This document shows positions 53,922 through 62,440 of a stretch of DNA of 64,000 nucleotides, piece after piece (within the stretch, counting starts at the first letter, position 1; each line of letters starts with the position of its first letter). This stretch comes from Bizionia paragorgiae. Its GTDB lineage: Bacteria > Bacteroidota > Bacteroidia > Flavobacteriales > Flavobacteriaceae. Below the pieces are notes generated by a model. It saw only the letters and a program-made list of their open reading frames with translations, made no database searches and was not told the origin of the DNA. The translations under genes were made by a program, and so were the position numbers. The stretch spans positions 1 through 64,000 of the forward strand of contig NZ_FNQK01000013.1 in assembly GCF_900107625.1 (NCBI RefSeq), given 5' to 3'.

Positions 53922-55172
53922 ATGATTTCTACGTATAGTATTCTTTTTATACTACATAAAATAAAAGCCACTCCTGATGGAAAGGCTCCTATTTACGCAC
54001 GTATCACCGTAAATGGAAAAAGATCACTTATAAGTATCCAGCGTAAAATATTAATCCAAAAATGGGATAGTACTAATGGTAAAGTTTTAGGAAATTCCGC
54101 AGAAGCGCGAGCCATCAATAAGTATATTGACGATGTAAGGTATAAGCTAAACAAAATCCACGAACGTCTTTTAGATCTTGAAAGACCATTCACTGCAATG
54201 ATTATTAAAAACCGATATATCGGAAAAGATCAGCCGACTAAAATGCTCCTAGTAATATTCCAGGACCACAACGACGAAGTAGAAAGTCTAATTGGTAAAG
54301 ACTTTGCTCCTGGCACTGCAGAACGCTATCGAACTACTAAAAAACACGTGCAAAATTATATCCATAAGGAATACCAAGTAGACGATATTCCTGTTAAAAG
54401 TGTAGACCATAAATTTATCACCGGTTTAGAGTACTATTTAAAGACTAACCGAAAGTGCAGTCATAACACCGCGATTAAATACATTACCAATTTTAAGAAA
54501 ATCATCCGAATTGCCTACGCTAACGATTGGATAAGCAAAGATCCTTTCGTTCATTATAAAGCAAAATTAAAAACTATCGATCGTGAATTCTTATCAAAAG
54601 AGGAGCTCCAAACCATAATAGAGAAGAAATTCGAAATTCCTCGCCTACAATTAGTAAAAGACATATTCATCTTTAGCTGCTTTACAGGTCTAGCTTATAT
54701 TGATGTTAAACAACTATCAAAAAACGATATTGTAAAGGGCATTGATGGAGAAAATTGGATTAAAACAAAAAGAGCCAAAACACATACGCGAAGTAATATT
54801 CCGTTACTACCTATTCCGGCCGATATCATAAAGGGCTACGAGGACCACCCACAAGTAGTAAACAGTGACAAACTGTTACCGATCCTAAGCAATCAAAAAA
54901 TGAATTCGTATTTAAAAACGATTGCAGATAACTGTGGTATAAATAAAAATCTCACCTACCACTTGGCAAGACACACTTTTGCCACTACTGTAACACTTAC
55001 CAATGGAGTTCCTATTGAGTCCGTTAGTAAAATGCTCGGACATAAATCATTAAAAACCACCCAGCACTACGCAAAAATACTAGACCGTAAAGTCAGCTCC
55101 GATATGAGCGCTTTAAAATCAATTTTAAATAAGGAAGAAAAAAAGTCCAGGGAGTCTAAAAAACAGCTATAA
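53922..55172 (+). CDS. Tyrosine recombinase (integrase) of an integrated element
   Basis: A 416-aa CTn-type integrase: N-terminal arm-binding beta domain (about 5-90), SAM-like core-binding domain (about 105-210), catalytic domain (about 225-400). HLARHTF carries H347 and R350, GHKS the later His, and HYAKIL the nucleophile Tyr383. The first catalytic Arg is absent: the usual TGLR is TGLAYID (Ala258), as in several Bacteroidota integrases such as IntDOT where this Arg is also replaced. It lies 251 nt after tRNA-Ser, which marks the left end of the island. Confidence 0.95.
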   Translation: MISTYSILFILHKIKATPDGKAPIYARITVNGKRSLISIQRKILIQKWDSTNGKVLGNSAEARAINKYIDDVRYKLNKIHERLLDLERPFTAMIIKNRYIGKDQPTKMLLVIFQDHNDEVESLIGKDFAPGTAERYRTTKKHVQNYIHKEYQVDDIPVKSVDHKFITGLEYYLKTNRKCSHNTAIKYITNFKKIIRIAYANDWISKDPFVHYKAKLKTIDREFLSKEELQTIIEKKFEIPRLQLVKDIFIFSCFTGLAYIDVKQLSKNDIVKGIDGENWIKTKRAKTHTRSNIPLLPIPADIIKGYEDHPQVVNSDKLLPILSNQKMNSYLKTIADNCGINKNLTYHLARHTFATTVTLTNGVPIESVSKMLGHKSLKTTQHYAKILDRKVSSDMSALKSILNKEEKKSRESKKQL

Positions 55173-55238
55173 TACTCATTTTCACTTATTTATTGAAAAT
55201 TAAGTATATTTATAATCCCAACTCAAATCTAACCATTT

Positions 55239-56102
55239 ATGGATAAGATAAACACCCTTATTGATGAATACAAAATTGAACTCATCAAATATCATCAAGG
55301 CAACCTAAATGAAATTACTAATTTAAGAGACCTAATACATTTAAGCTGTGATTACCTTCAACTCTTAAGAGTATCGGTAAGGCAACGTGGTTTCAATTCT
55401 GTATCAGATGAAATTCTATTCTTTAAAAGCCTAAAACCTTTTGTTAACGGACATTTAAAATACTTCTCTCACGTTCACTCCTATTTAATAAATCGACCCA
55501 AGGTAAGCACCTCTAAACAAAGAAAACATATTTATCATATTTTAGACAAATACGAAGAGACCAAAGCCCAAGAGATGGACTTCGTAAAATACTACAGACA
55601 TAAATCTACAAAGCTAGATCAAATCTATTTCGTTAGGGGTTCCAACAGCATTGATCTTTCCAACAACATAAACCATTTTATAGACCCAGAATTCTCCACA
55701 AGTCACGATGATAAAGTTGCTCAAATTGTTGCTTACGATTTACTTATAAGCTATTTCCAAAAAGAACTTAAAAACCTAAAGTCTAAAAAAAAACTTCCAA
55801 ATCCAAACCCCACTACCCCGCTATCAGACAAACCATCTTGGACAGCTTCCAAAACAGATCTCGTAGAATTATTATATGCCATTAATGCCACCGGCGCCAT
55901 TAAGAATGGCAAAGTTGATATTAGAAGTCAAGCTAAAATATGCGAATCCCTTTTTGGCATAGAATTAGGAAATTACTACAAAACCTACGGAGAGATCAAA
56001 GCTCGAGGTAAAAACAAAACAAAATTCTTAGATAATCTAAAATTTTCATTACTAAGAAAAATGGCTAAGGACGATGCCAACGAGCCTATAAGCAACCAAT
56101 AA
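55239..56102 (+). CDS. RteC-domain protein
   Basis: A 287-aa protein with the RteC pattern: EILFFKSLKPFVNGHLKYFSHV, DFVKYYRHKSTKLDQIYFVRG, and the C-terminal SWTASKTDLVELLYAINATGAIKNGKVDI ... KTKFLDNLKFSLL. RteC in CTnDOT is a regulator of excision and transfer; in other flavobacterial islands it often accompanies the integrase. DNA binding is likely. Located 66 nt after the integrase. Confidence 0.82.
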   Translation: MDKINTLIDEYKIELIKYHQGNLNEITNLRDLIHLSCDYLQLLRVSVRQRGFNSVSDEILFFKSLKPFVNGHLKYFSHVHSYLINRPKVSTSKQRKHIYHILDKYEETKAQEMDFVKYYRHKSTKLDQIYFVRGSNSIDLSNNINHFIDPEFSTSHDDKVAQIVAYDLLISYFQKELKNLKSKKKLPNPNPTTPLSDKPSWTASKTDLVELLYAINATGAIKNGKVDIRSQAKICESLFGIELGNYYKTYGEIKARGKNKTKFLDNLKFSLLRKMAKDDANEPISNQ

Positions 56103-56135
56103 ACACCAATATCTTCCCTCTTTAAAATGTTAAAT

Positions 56136-56167
56136 TTTTTCGGTACCTCTTCGGTACTACCGAAAAA
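56136..56167. repeat. Nested repeats TTCGGTAC x2 and a 10-bp inverted repeat
   Basis: Inverted repeat TTTTTCGGTA (56136-56145) / TACCGAAAAA (56158-56167) with an interior that holds direct repeats of TTCGGTAC at 56139-56146 and 56150-56157, 11 nt apart. This places three copies of the CGGTA word on one face of the helix. It lies in the rteC-excisionase gap and looks like an operator or a recombinase/relaxase site. Confidence 0.55.
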
Positions 56168-56220
56168 TCTCCAACAAATTGTCTCAAATTTGTTTTGTGA
56201 TGGACGGATTAGTAGCTAGA

Positions 56221-56260
56221 AGCCATCATCACATGCGAAAGCTTATGATGGTGGCTTTTT
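56221..56260 (+). terminator. Hairpin with T tract upstream of the HTH gene
   Basis: Stem AGCCATCATCA (56221-56231) / TGATGGTGGCT (56246-56256) with one G-U pair, followed by TTTTT. It lies 51 nt before the HTH start and could be either an intrinsic terminator or an attenuator. Confidence 0.7.
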
Positions 56261-56310
56261 ACAATCTCGTATCAACAAATTACATTTTTACTAACTTAAT
56301 TTTAATGATT

Positions 56311-56580
56311 ATGCCAACAGCTATTCTTACTACAGACGATCTGTATCAATTCAAAACAGAGTTATTCGAAGAAATCAAAACCATTATTTCAAACGCACAA
56401 CCCTCAAAAAGGTATTTAAGGTCTTCAGAAGCTATGGACCTCCTACAAGTAAGTCCAGGAACACTACAAAACTTAAGAGTTAATGGCGTGTTACCATATA
56501 CCAAATTAGGAGGTATAATTTATTATGACGAAGAAGACATAAACAAGGTTCTTGAAGCCAATCGTATTCATCATATCTAA
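56311..56580 (+). CDS. Excisionase-like helix-turn-helix protein
   Basis: An 89-aa DNA-binding protein. The C-terminal part is a MerR/HTH_17-type domain: RYLRSSEAMDLLQVSPGTLQNLRVNGVLPYTKLGGIIYYDEEDINKV, as in excisionases of Bacteroidota islands. The frame is open back to an ATG at 56179, but that region contains the terminator-like hairpin 56221-56260, and ATG 56311 gives the usual start MPTAILTTDDL, so I chose it. Confidence 0.85.
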   Translation: MPTAILTTDDLYQFKTELFEEIKTIISNAQPSKRYLRSSEAMDLLQVSPGTLQNLRVNGVLPYTKLGGIIYYDEEDINKVLEANRIHHI

Positions 56581-56607
56581 TCCCAGAAAAAGTGGTGACC
56601 TTTTATA

Positions 56608-56650
56608 CAACTTACCCCTGCTTACCTAAAAATAAGCAGATAAGAAGTTG
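56608..56650. repeat. Hairpin upstream of the replication-type gene
   Basis: Two-tier inverted repeat: inner CTGCTTA (56618-56624) / TAAGCAG (56633-56639) and outer CAACTT (56608-56613) / AAGTTG (56645-56650). It sits 22 nt before the replication-initiator-like gene and could be an origin, initiator-binding or attenuator structure. Confidence 0.4.
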
Positions 56651-56671
56651 AAGTAAACACAAAAGCTCTCT

Positions 56672-57400
56672 ATGTCAACTATAAACTACATAAAGCATCT
56701 TAACGCAGTCTTCCATCAGTTCTCTAAAGACAGTAGATTAAACCCTACCCATATTAGCTTATACATGGCATTCTTTCAATTGTGGAACCACAACCGATTC
56801 CCAAAAAAATTCCACGTCAATCGAGAGGATGTCATGAAGCTATCTAAAATCGGGTCCAAATCTACCTATCATAAGTGTATTAAGGAATTAGATCACTATA
56901 AGTACCTCGTCTATTTTCCCTCGCACAACCCTTTTAAAGGCTCACAAATTAGGATGCTTATTTTTCATCCCGTATCCGATGAAGATCCTATTAAAATAAC
57001 AAATGATTTTCTTGAAAAAACAACTGTCCCAAAATCAAGACAAGTACCAAACCAACCAGTGGACTTAGGTGTCCCAAATCAAGGACAAGCAGTGGTACCT
57101 TTATATAAACATAATAAACAAATAAAAAACAGTTATAAACTTGACCAGCCAAAAAATGAATTTGAAGTTTTAACCTTTTTTAAAAAAGAAAATTGGCCGG
57201 AATTAGAAGCTAAAAAATTCTACAACCATTACCTGGGAATTGGGTGGAAAGTTGGTGGGAAAACTAAAATTGTAAACTGGAAAGCAACAGCTCAAAACTG
57301 GATGCTAAAAGCAGTAGAAATAAAAAACAGCAAGCAAGTGTCCCAAAACAAGGACAACCTAAAAACTACCAAAAACAAAAATTACAACCAGCCACTCTAA
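56672..57400 (+). CDS. Replication-initiator-like protein (N-terminal winged helix)
   Basis: A 242-aa protein. The N-terminal ~100 residues look like a winged-helix domain (LNPTHISLYMAFFQLWN, REDVMKLSKIGSKSTYHKCIKELDHYKYL). The C-terminal part, FFKKENWPELEAKKFYNHYLGIGWKVGG ... NWKATAQNWM, resembles DnaD-like C-terminal segments of phage and plasmid replication proteins. With the DnaC-like ATPase directly downstream this forms a replication module. Assignment rests on pattern and neighbourhood. Confidence 0.6.
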   Translation: MSTINYIKHLNAVFHQFSKDSRLNPTHISLYMAFFQLWNHNRFPKKFHVNREDVMKLSKIGSKSTYHKCIKELDHYKYLVYFPSHNPFKGSQIRMLIFHPVSDEDPIKITNDFLEKTTVPKSRQVPNQPVDLGVPNQGQAVVPLYKHNKQIKNSYKLDQPKNEFEVLTFFKKENWPELEAKKFYNHYLGIGWKVGGKTKIVNWKATAQNWMLKAVEIKNSKQVSQNKDNLKTTKNKNYNQPL

Positions 57401-57412
57401 ACGACTAAGATC

Positions 57413-58087
57413 ATGAAGAATCCAGAACCACATATTATCACCGAAGGCGGTATAACCTATCATCTAGGTTCAATAAATAAAAACTGTATTCACTACGACT
57501 TCCAGAAGATATTAATTTACCTAGAAGCCAAAGGAAAACTCTTATTCGGTAAGTATTTCAAAATTTATGAAGAAGACCACCCTATAATTTTCAAATTGTG
57601 TATCTACGCTATTCAAGATTTCGAATACTGCAAAAAACTAGATATCGATATAACCAAAGGCATTCTCCTTACGGGACCTGTTGGATGCGGAAAAACAAGC
57701 TTAATGAAACTGATAAGACACATCACTCCACACCGCAAAGCCTATAATATCATTCCGTGCCGAAACACCGTATTTAGCTTTAATCACTTAGGTTATAAAA
57801 CAATAGATGAATATGGCAGCGAAGGCTTTTACTGCTTCGATGATCTGGGCGTAGAACCTACCGGAAGACATTACGGACAAGACTGCAACGTCATGGGAGA
57901 AATACTCTTATCTAGGTACCAAATCCATGACCACACAGAAAACAAGCGACAAATCTTAACCCACGCCACCACCAACCTCAACGCAACCGAATTAGAAGAA
58001 CGCTACGGCAACCGCGTACGCTCCCGAATGCGCTCTATGTTTAACCTGGTTAGTTTTAATACTAACAGTAGAGATAAACGCCAATAA
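57413..58087 (+). CDS. DnaC/IstB-like helicase-loader ATPase
   Basis: A 224-aa AAA+ ATPase. Walker A GPVGCGKTS (G88-T95), Walker B YCFDDLGVEP, sensor TTNLNATELEERYGNRVRSRM (arginine-finger region). It is most like DnaC/phage helicase loaders. Starts 12 nt after the replication-like gene, so the two act together. An IstB role is unlikely since no IstA transposase is adjacent. Confidence 0.82.
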   Translation: MKNPEPHIITEGGITYHLGSINKNCIHYDFQKILIYLEAKGKLLFGKYFKIYEEDHPIIFKLCIYAIQDFEYCKKLDIDITKGILLTGPVGCGKTSLMKLIRHITPHRKAYNIIPCRNTVFSFNHLGYKTIDEYGSEGFYCFDDLGVEPTGRHYGQDCNVMGEILLSRYQIHDHTENKRQILTHATTNLNATELEERYGNRVRSRMRSMFNLVSFNTNSRDKRQ

Positions 58088-58229
58088 CTGTAAATAGAGA
58101 CCTATCACCACATCCACTTAAGATTTCTACCTCTAAAATCAAACTCACATTTACGATTTTTTACAATAATTTAGAATAAGTAATTTCTATATTGTGTTGA
58201 CTAAAAACAATGCGGTCAAAGTCTCCATT

Positions 58230-59120
58230 ATGGGAAAATCTCTAATCATCTTTATTTTTCTTTTTACATGTTTTAAAAATTTCTCCCAGGTTATTATTAT
58301 AGTAGATTCATTGAATAAGAAACCTTTACCTTTTGTAGGAGTTAAGTATAACAATACTGGCTTTTATACTTCAAAAGAAGGATTGTTTAATTTAAACCAG
58401 GTCAATACTGACTCCATAGAAGTTTCACTCTTAGGATATAAAAAATTAGTTTTAAAAACTAAAGCCTTACGAGATACAATTTATTTAAATCGTGAAACTT
58501 ACACTTTAAAAGAAGTGGTTTTGACCAAAAAGAAAAATAAAACTAAACAGATTAAACCCTTAAAAAGCCCCAAATCATTCGGCTCTTGGGTTATACAACC
58601 AAAATCTGAACTACTAATTTCAATCTATCCCAAAGACAATATTAAGGACCATTATATAGATAAAATTAAAATCTACTTTTCTAAAGTAATAGAAATAAAA
58701 GAGCTTAAAGACAACAGTTTAATGGCTTATGTGCGTTTGCATATATACGACATTAAAGATGGCAAACCTTTTAATTCGGTATACAGCAGTAATGCTATTG
58801 ATGTAAATTCATTTAAGAAAGACGAAATATCATTAGATATTTCGAACAACCTTATCGTTTTAAAAGAAAGCGGACTTTTTATAGGTCTCGAATTAATTGG
58901 ATATTACAAGAATGACTCCTCAATAATTAATAACAATCCAATTATAAGACCTACACTAACTAATAAAATTAATAAAGACATTTCTTCAAAGACATTTGTT
59001 AGATCTATTTTTAAAAATCAATACAAAATAGAGCCCATCAATGAATTATTAAAAAGAGGTCGACCGGCTAAGAAAGAAATAGTTAGAAATTTAAATATAG
59101 GTTTAGAGCTCAGTAATTAG
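58230..59120 (+). CDS. Exported carboxypeptidase-regulatory-like domain protein
   Basis: A 296-aa protein from ATG 58230: signal peptide MGKSLIIFIFLFTCFKNFSQ, then a CarboxypepD_reg-like/CNA-B-type beta domain (VDSLNKKPLPFVGVKYNNTGFYTSKEGLFNL ... VSLLGYKKL), as at the N-terminus of TonB-dependent transporters, followed by a beta-rich domain without recognised family. A TTG at 58194 would extend it by 12 residues before the signal and is unlikely. It is cargo unlike its mobile-element neighbours. Confidence 0.7.
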   Translation: MGKSLIIFIFLFTCFKNFSQVIIIVDSLNKKPLPFVGVKYNNTGFYTSKEGLFNLNQVNTDSIEVSLLGYKKLVLKTKALRDTIYLNRETYTLKEVVLTKKKNKTKQIKPLKSPKSFGSWVIQPKSELLISIYPKDNIKDHYIDKIKIYFSKVIEIKELKDNSLMAYVRLHIYDIKDGKPFNSVYSSNAIDVNSFKKDEISLDISNNLIVLKESGLFIGLELIGYYKNDSSIINNNPIIRPTLTNKINKDISSKTFVRSIFKNQYKIEPINELLKRGRPAKKEIVRNLNIGLELSN

Positions 59121-59255
59121 AATCTTAACGTACACAACGAAGGCTAGTAATACACATGACAATGACTAAGAATAATAGCAAACCAACAAATACTATTAAG
59201 TAAAATATAGAATTTCACTTTTAAGTAGTTCAGAAAAATTAAGGGATCATCACAT

Positions 59256-59335
59256 GTTAACCTATTTGTACACAAATAACAATAAATTAAATTTGTTTAT
59301 TATCTAAATTAAATTTATGTTTGTACACAGTTAAC
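59256..59335. repeat. Paired GTTAAC and TTTGTACACA repeats at the restriction operon promoter
   Basis: GTTAAC occurs at 59256-59261 and 59330-59335; TTTGTACACA at 59265-59274 and 59320-59329, in mirror order (GTTAAC...TTTGTACACA, then TTTGTACACA-GTTAAC). The first copy forms ATTTGTacACAAAT. The repeats bracket the promoter of the restriction operon, suggesting repression by a dimeric regulator. Confidence 0.55.
59292..59323 (+). promoter_or_regulatory. Promoter of the type I restriction-modification operon
   Basis: -33 TTTG (59292-59295), 20-nt spacer and -7 TATGTTTG (59316-59323), 22 nt before the first operon gene. The -7 element overlaps the second TTTGTACACA repeat. Confidence 0.65.
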
Positions 59336-59345
59336 AACAAACAAA

Positions 59346-59900
59346 ATGAAGTTAAGTCAAATCACATCTATTACCTCAGGTATTAACGAGCGCAGAAACC
59401 CGCAAGGGAGTATCTATTATTTGAGTGCAAGTGATTTTATCGCTCCTCACACTTTAGATCCTCTTCTGGAGCCAAGCATAATGCCTTCACCTAAATTAGA
59501 ACGTCACTTTCTAAACAAGGGGGATGTAATTATTTTATCCAAAGGACATCACGGGTTTATTGCACACAGCTATCAGGCCATAAAAGAACCGGCAGTAGCC
59601 TCTTCTATATTTATGGTATTAAGGGATATCAACCCTAAAGTATTACCAGAATACATAGCCTGGTATATAAACCTAAAATCAACACAAAAAGAACTAATCA
59701 ACTTTAGTCGAGGGTCAGCACTACCAGCCATCAACAAAAGAATTCTGAGCGATCTAAAAATTCAAATTCCAGATTTAGAAACTCAAAGAAAAATAGTAAG
59801 ATTAGATTCTCTAAAAAAAGCGGAAACCAAAATCATCAATAAGCTAGATCAGCTTAAAACAATAGAGTTAGAAATAGTATTAAAAAATAAAATCCAATAA
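59346..59900 (+). CDS. Half-length type I restriction specificity subunit (HsdS-like)
   Basis: A 184-aa protein with one target-recognition domain and one conserved helix. SASDFIAPHTLDP, KGDVIILSKGHHG, AVASSIFMVLRDI, LPEYIAWYINLKSTQKEL and SALPAINKRILSDLKIQIPDLETQRKIV are S-subunit features; full S proteins have two copies of this unit. Such half-S proteins can act as homodimers with HsdM. It is first in the operon and its stop is 2 nt before hsdM. Confidence 0.82.
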   Translation: MKLSQITSITSGINERRNPQGSIYYLSASDFIAPHTLDPLLEPSIMPSPKLERHFLNKGDVIILSKGHHGFIAHSYQAIKEPAVASSIFMVLRDINPKVLPEYIAWYINLKSTQKELINFSRGSALPAINKRILSDLKIQIPDLETQRKIVRLDSLKKAETKIINKLDQLKTIELEIVLKNKIQ

Positions 59901-59902
59901 AC

Positions 59903-61429
59903 ATGAGCAATAAAATCAAATCAGAAGACATCAATAGAATTATTTGGCAAGCGTGCGACACCTTTAGAGGGGTTATAGATCCCAGTCAATACAAAGACTA
60001 TATTTTAGTTATGTTGTTCTTGAAGTATGTTTCTGATACCTATACAGAAAAATATGAGGCCCACCTTAAAAAATACGACGGAGATATTGCTCGTGCACAA
60101 AGAGCTATGGCTTCAGAACGTTTTATTGTACCAGAGCATAGTCATTTTGATGCTTTGTACGACAAACGTAACGAACCTAATATTGGAGAGTTAATAGATA
60201 TTGCTTTAGCAGACTTAGAAGATGCCAATCGTGAAAAATTAACAAGTAGTGATGGTGCAGGAATTTTTAGAAACATTAGTTTCAATAGCAGCAATTTAGG
60301 TGATAAGAAAGACAAAAACTCGCGCTTAAAAACTCTGCTAACAGATTTCAATAAGCTAGATCTTAGACCTTCAGCATTAGACGGTCAAGATGTATTAGGG
60401 GATACTTATGAGTTTTTAATCTCAAACTTTGCTAGTGATGCAGGTAAAAAGGCAGGAGAATTCTATACCCCTAAAGAAGTATCTACAGTCTTAGCACGTT
60501 TAACTAAATCGAAACCTGGAGCACGTATTTATGATCCTACATGTGGGTCGGCTTCTCTTTTAATTAAAGCTGGACAAGAAGTTGGTGACCCTAACTTTTC
60601 CCTATATGGTCAAGAAGCTAACGGAAGCACCTGGGCACTAGCTGTTATGAATATGTTTTTACACGGTTTCGATAACGCATCTATTCGTTGGGGAGATACA
60701 TTACGTAACCCAAAGCACACCGAAGGAGACAACCTAATGAAGTTTGATACGGTAGTTGCAAATCCGCCATTCTCATTAGATAAATGGGGTCAGGAAGAAG
60801 CAGAAGACGATAAGTTTAATCGATTCAACCGTGGAGTTCCTCCAAAAAGCAAGGGAGACTGGGCATTTATATTGCACATGATTGAAAGCGCTTACGAAGA
60901 TACAGGTATTGTAGGTGTTGTTGTGCCACACGGAGTACTCTTTAGAGGAAGTGCTGAAGGACGAATTCGTAAACGCGTAATAGAAGACAATTTACTGGAT
61001 GCAGTTATAGGACTTCCAGCCAACCTGTTTTTCGGTACAGGTATTCCTGCAGCCATACTTATTTTCAATAAAGCGAAGGACAAAAGAACGGAAACCCTAT
61101 TTATTGACGCAAGCGAAGAATACCTTAATGGAAAAAATCAAAATATTCTAGCAGACAAACATATAGACCACATTGTAGAAACCTATACCCGTTTTCGTGA
61201 AGGCGAAATCAAACCAGGTATAGTAGAAGACAAATACAGCTATATCGCTACGCTTTCAGAAATGAAAGAAAACGAATACAACCTCAACATACCACGATAC
61301 GTAGACACATTTGAGGAAGAGGCCGAAATTGATATTTCAGAAGTACAAACAGAAATCTCTAAATTAGAAAATGATCTAGCAGATGTACGTTCTAAAATGC
61401 AAGAATACCTTAAAGAATTAAGTTTATAA
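59903..61429 (+). CDS. hsdM: Type I restriction-modification DNA methyltransferase subunit
   Basis: A 508-aa N6-adenine methyltransferase. N-terminal helical HsdM_N domain, then motif I DPTCGSASLLI (D211) for SAM binding and the catalytic NPPF (N287), plus FYTPKEVSTVLARL upstream of motif I. The C-terminal ~50 residues form a coiled coil (ISKLENDLADVRSKMQEYLKEL) for contact with HsdS. All catalytic residues are kept. Nearly contiguous with both neighbours. Confidence 0.96.
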   Translation: MSNKIKSEDINRIIWQACDTFRGVIDPSQYKDYILVMLFLKYVSDTYTEKYEAHLKKYDGDIARAQRAMASERFIVPEHSHFDALYDKRNEPNIGELIDIALADLEDANREKLTSSDGAGIFRNISFNSSNLGDKKDKNSRLKTLLTDFNKLDLRPSALDGQDVLGDTYEFLISNFASDAGKKAGEFYTPKEVSTVLARLTKSKPGARIYDPTCGSASLLIKAGQEVGDPNFSLYGQEANGSTWALAVMNMFLHGFDNASIRWGDTLRNPKHTEGDNLMKFDTVVANPPFSLDKWGQEEAEDDKFNRFNRGVPPKSKGDWAFILHMIESAYEDTGIVGVVVPHGVLFRGSAEGRIRKRVIEDNLLDAVIGLPANLFFGTGIPAAILIFNKAKDKRTETLFIDASEEYLNGKNQNILADKHIDHIVETYTRFREGEIKPGIVEDKYSYIATLSEMKENEYNLNIPRYVDTFEEEAEIDISEVQTEISKLENDLADVRSKMQEYLKELSL

Positions 61430-61432
61430 ATC

Positions 61433-62440
61433 ATGGAAGAGCAAAATAATATCATTATCTATACTGCGGATGATGGAAAAGCTTCTGTAGCTTTATTTGA
61501 AAGAGATGGGACTGTTTGGTTAAATCAAAAACAACTCTCTGAACTTTTTGACACCTCTGTTCCCAATATAAGTATGCATATTAAAAGCATACTGAAAGAC
61601 AAGGAGTTAAATACCAATTCAGTTGTTAAGGATTACTTAACAACTGCCGCAGATGGCAAAGAATACAACATTACATTTTATACTTTAGAAATGATACTTG
61701 CTATTGGCTATCGTGTACGCAGTAAACGCGGTGTACAATTTAGGCAATGGGCAACCAGAAACTTAGCCAGCTATATGCGTAAGGGTTTTATTATGGATGA
61801 TGAACGTCTTAAAAACCCTGACGGACGTGCCGATTATTTTGATGAGTTACTAGAGCGTATTAGAGACATACGTAGCTCAGAAAAACGTTTTTATCAAAAA
61901 GTACGCGACCTTTTTAGTTTAAGCAGTGATTATGACGCGACAGATAAAGCAACACAAATGTTTTTTGCCGAAGCCCAAAACAAGCTGCTATTTGCAGTAA
62001 CAAAAAAAACAGCTGCCGAGATGATTGTAACACGTGCCGATGCTAGCAAATTGAATATGGGTCTTACCAACTGGAAAGGCAGTGTGGTGAGAAAACAAGA
62101 CATAACCATCGCCAAAAATTATCTCACAGCAGATGAACTCGATAGTTTAAACAGACTTGTGGTTATCTTCTTAGAACAGGCAGAATTAAGAGTAAAAAAC
62201 CAACAAGATCTTACCATGAGCTACTGGCAGGACAACCTAGACAAATTGATAGCCTTTAATGAATTTCCAGTACTTAAAACAACTGGACGCATAAGCAATA
62301 CGCAAATGCAGAAAAAAGTAAAAGCACATTATGAAGCTTTTGATAAACTGCGAAAACAAGAAGCCGCAAAAGAGGCAGATAGGCAAGAACTAGAGGAATT
62401 AAAAGCCCTAGCAGCACAAATTAAAAGGAAAAAGCAATAA
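61433..62440 (+). CDS. RhuM-family protein
   Basis: A 335-aa protein of the RhuM family, often found inside restriction-modification or phage loci. N-terminal domain TADDGKASVALFERDGTVWLNQKQLSELFDTSVPNISMHI (Bro-N-like), then TFYTLEMILAIGYRVRSKRGVQFRQWA, and a helical C-terminus (LNMGLTNWKG, IAKNYLTADELDSLNRLVVIFLEQAE). Its biochemical role is not established. Starts 3 nt after hsdM and its stop overlaps the hsdS start by one base (TAATG), so it is translationally coupled. Confidence 0.9.
   Translation: MEEQNNIIIYTADDGKASVALFERDGTVWLNQKQLSELFDTSVPNISMHIKSILKDKELNTNSVVKDYLTTAADGKEYNITFYTLEMILAIGYRVRSKRGVQFRQWATRNLASYMRKGFIMDDERLKNPDGRADYFDELLERIRDIRSSEKRFYQKVRDLFSLSSDYDATDKATQMFFAEAQNKLLFAVTKKTAAEMIVTRADASKLNMGLTNWKGSVVRKQDITIAKNYLTADELDSLNRLVVIFLEQAELRVKNQQDLTMSYWQDNLDKLIAFNEFPVLKTTGRISNTQMQKKVKAHYEAFDKLRKQEAAKEADRQELEELKALAAQIKRKKQ

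Noticed and set aside
56179-56310. N-terminal extension of the HTH protein from ATG 56179
   Set aside because: The stretch contains a strong terminator-like hairpin and reads as low-conservation sequence; ATG 56311 gives the usual family start.
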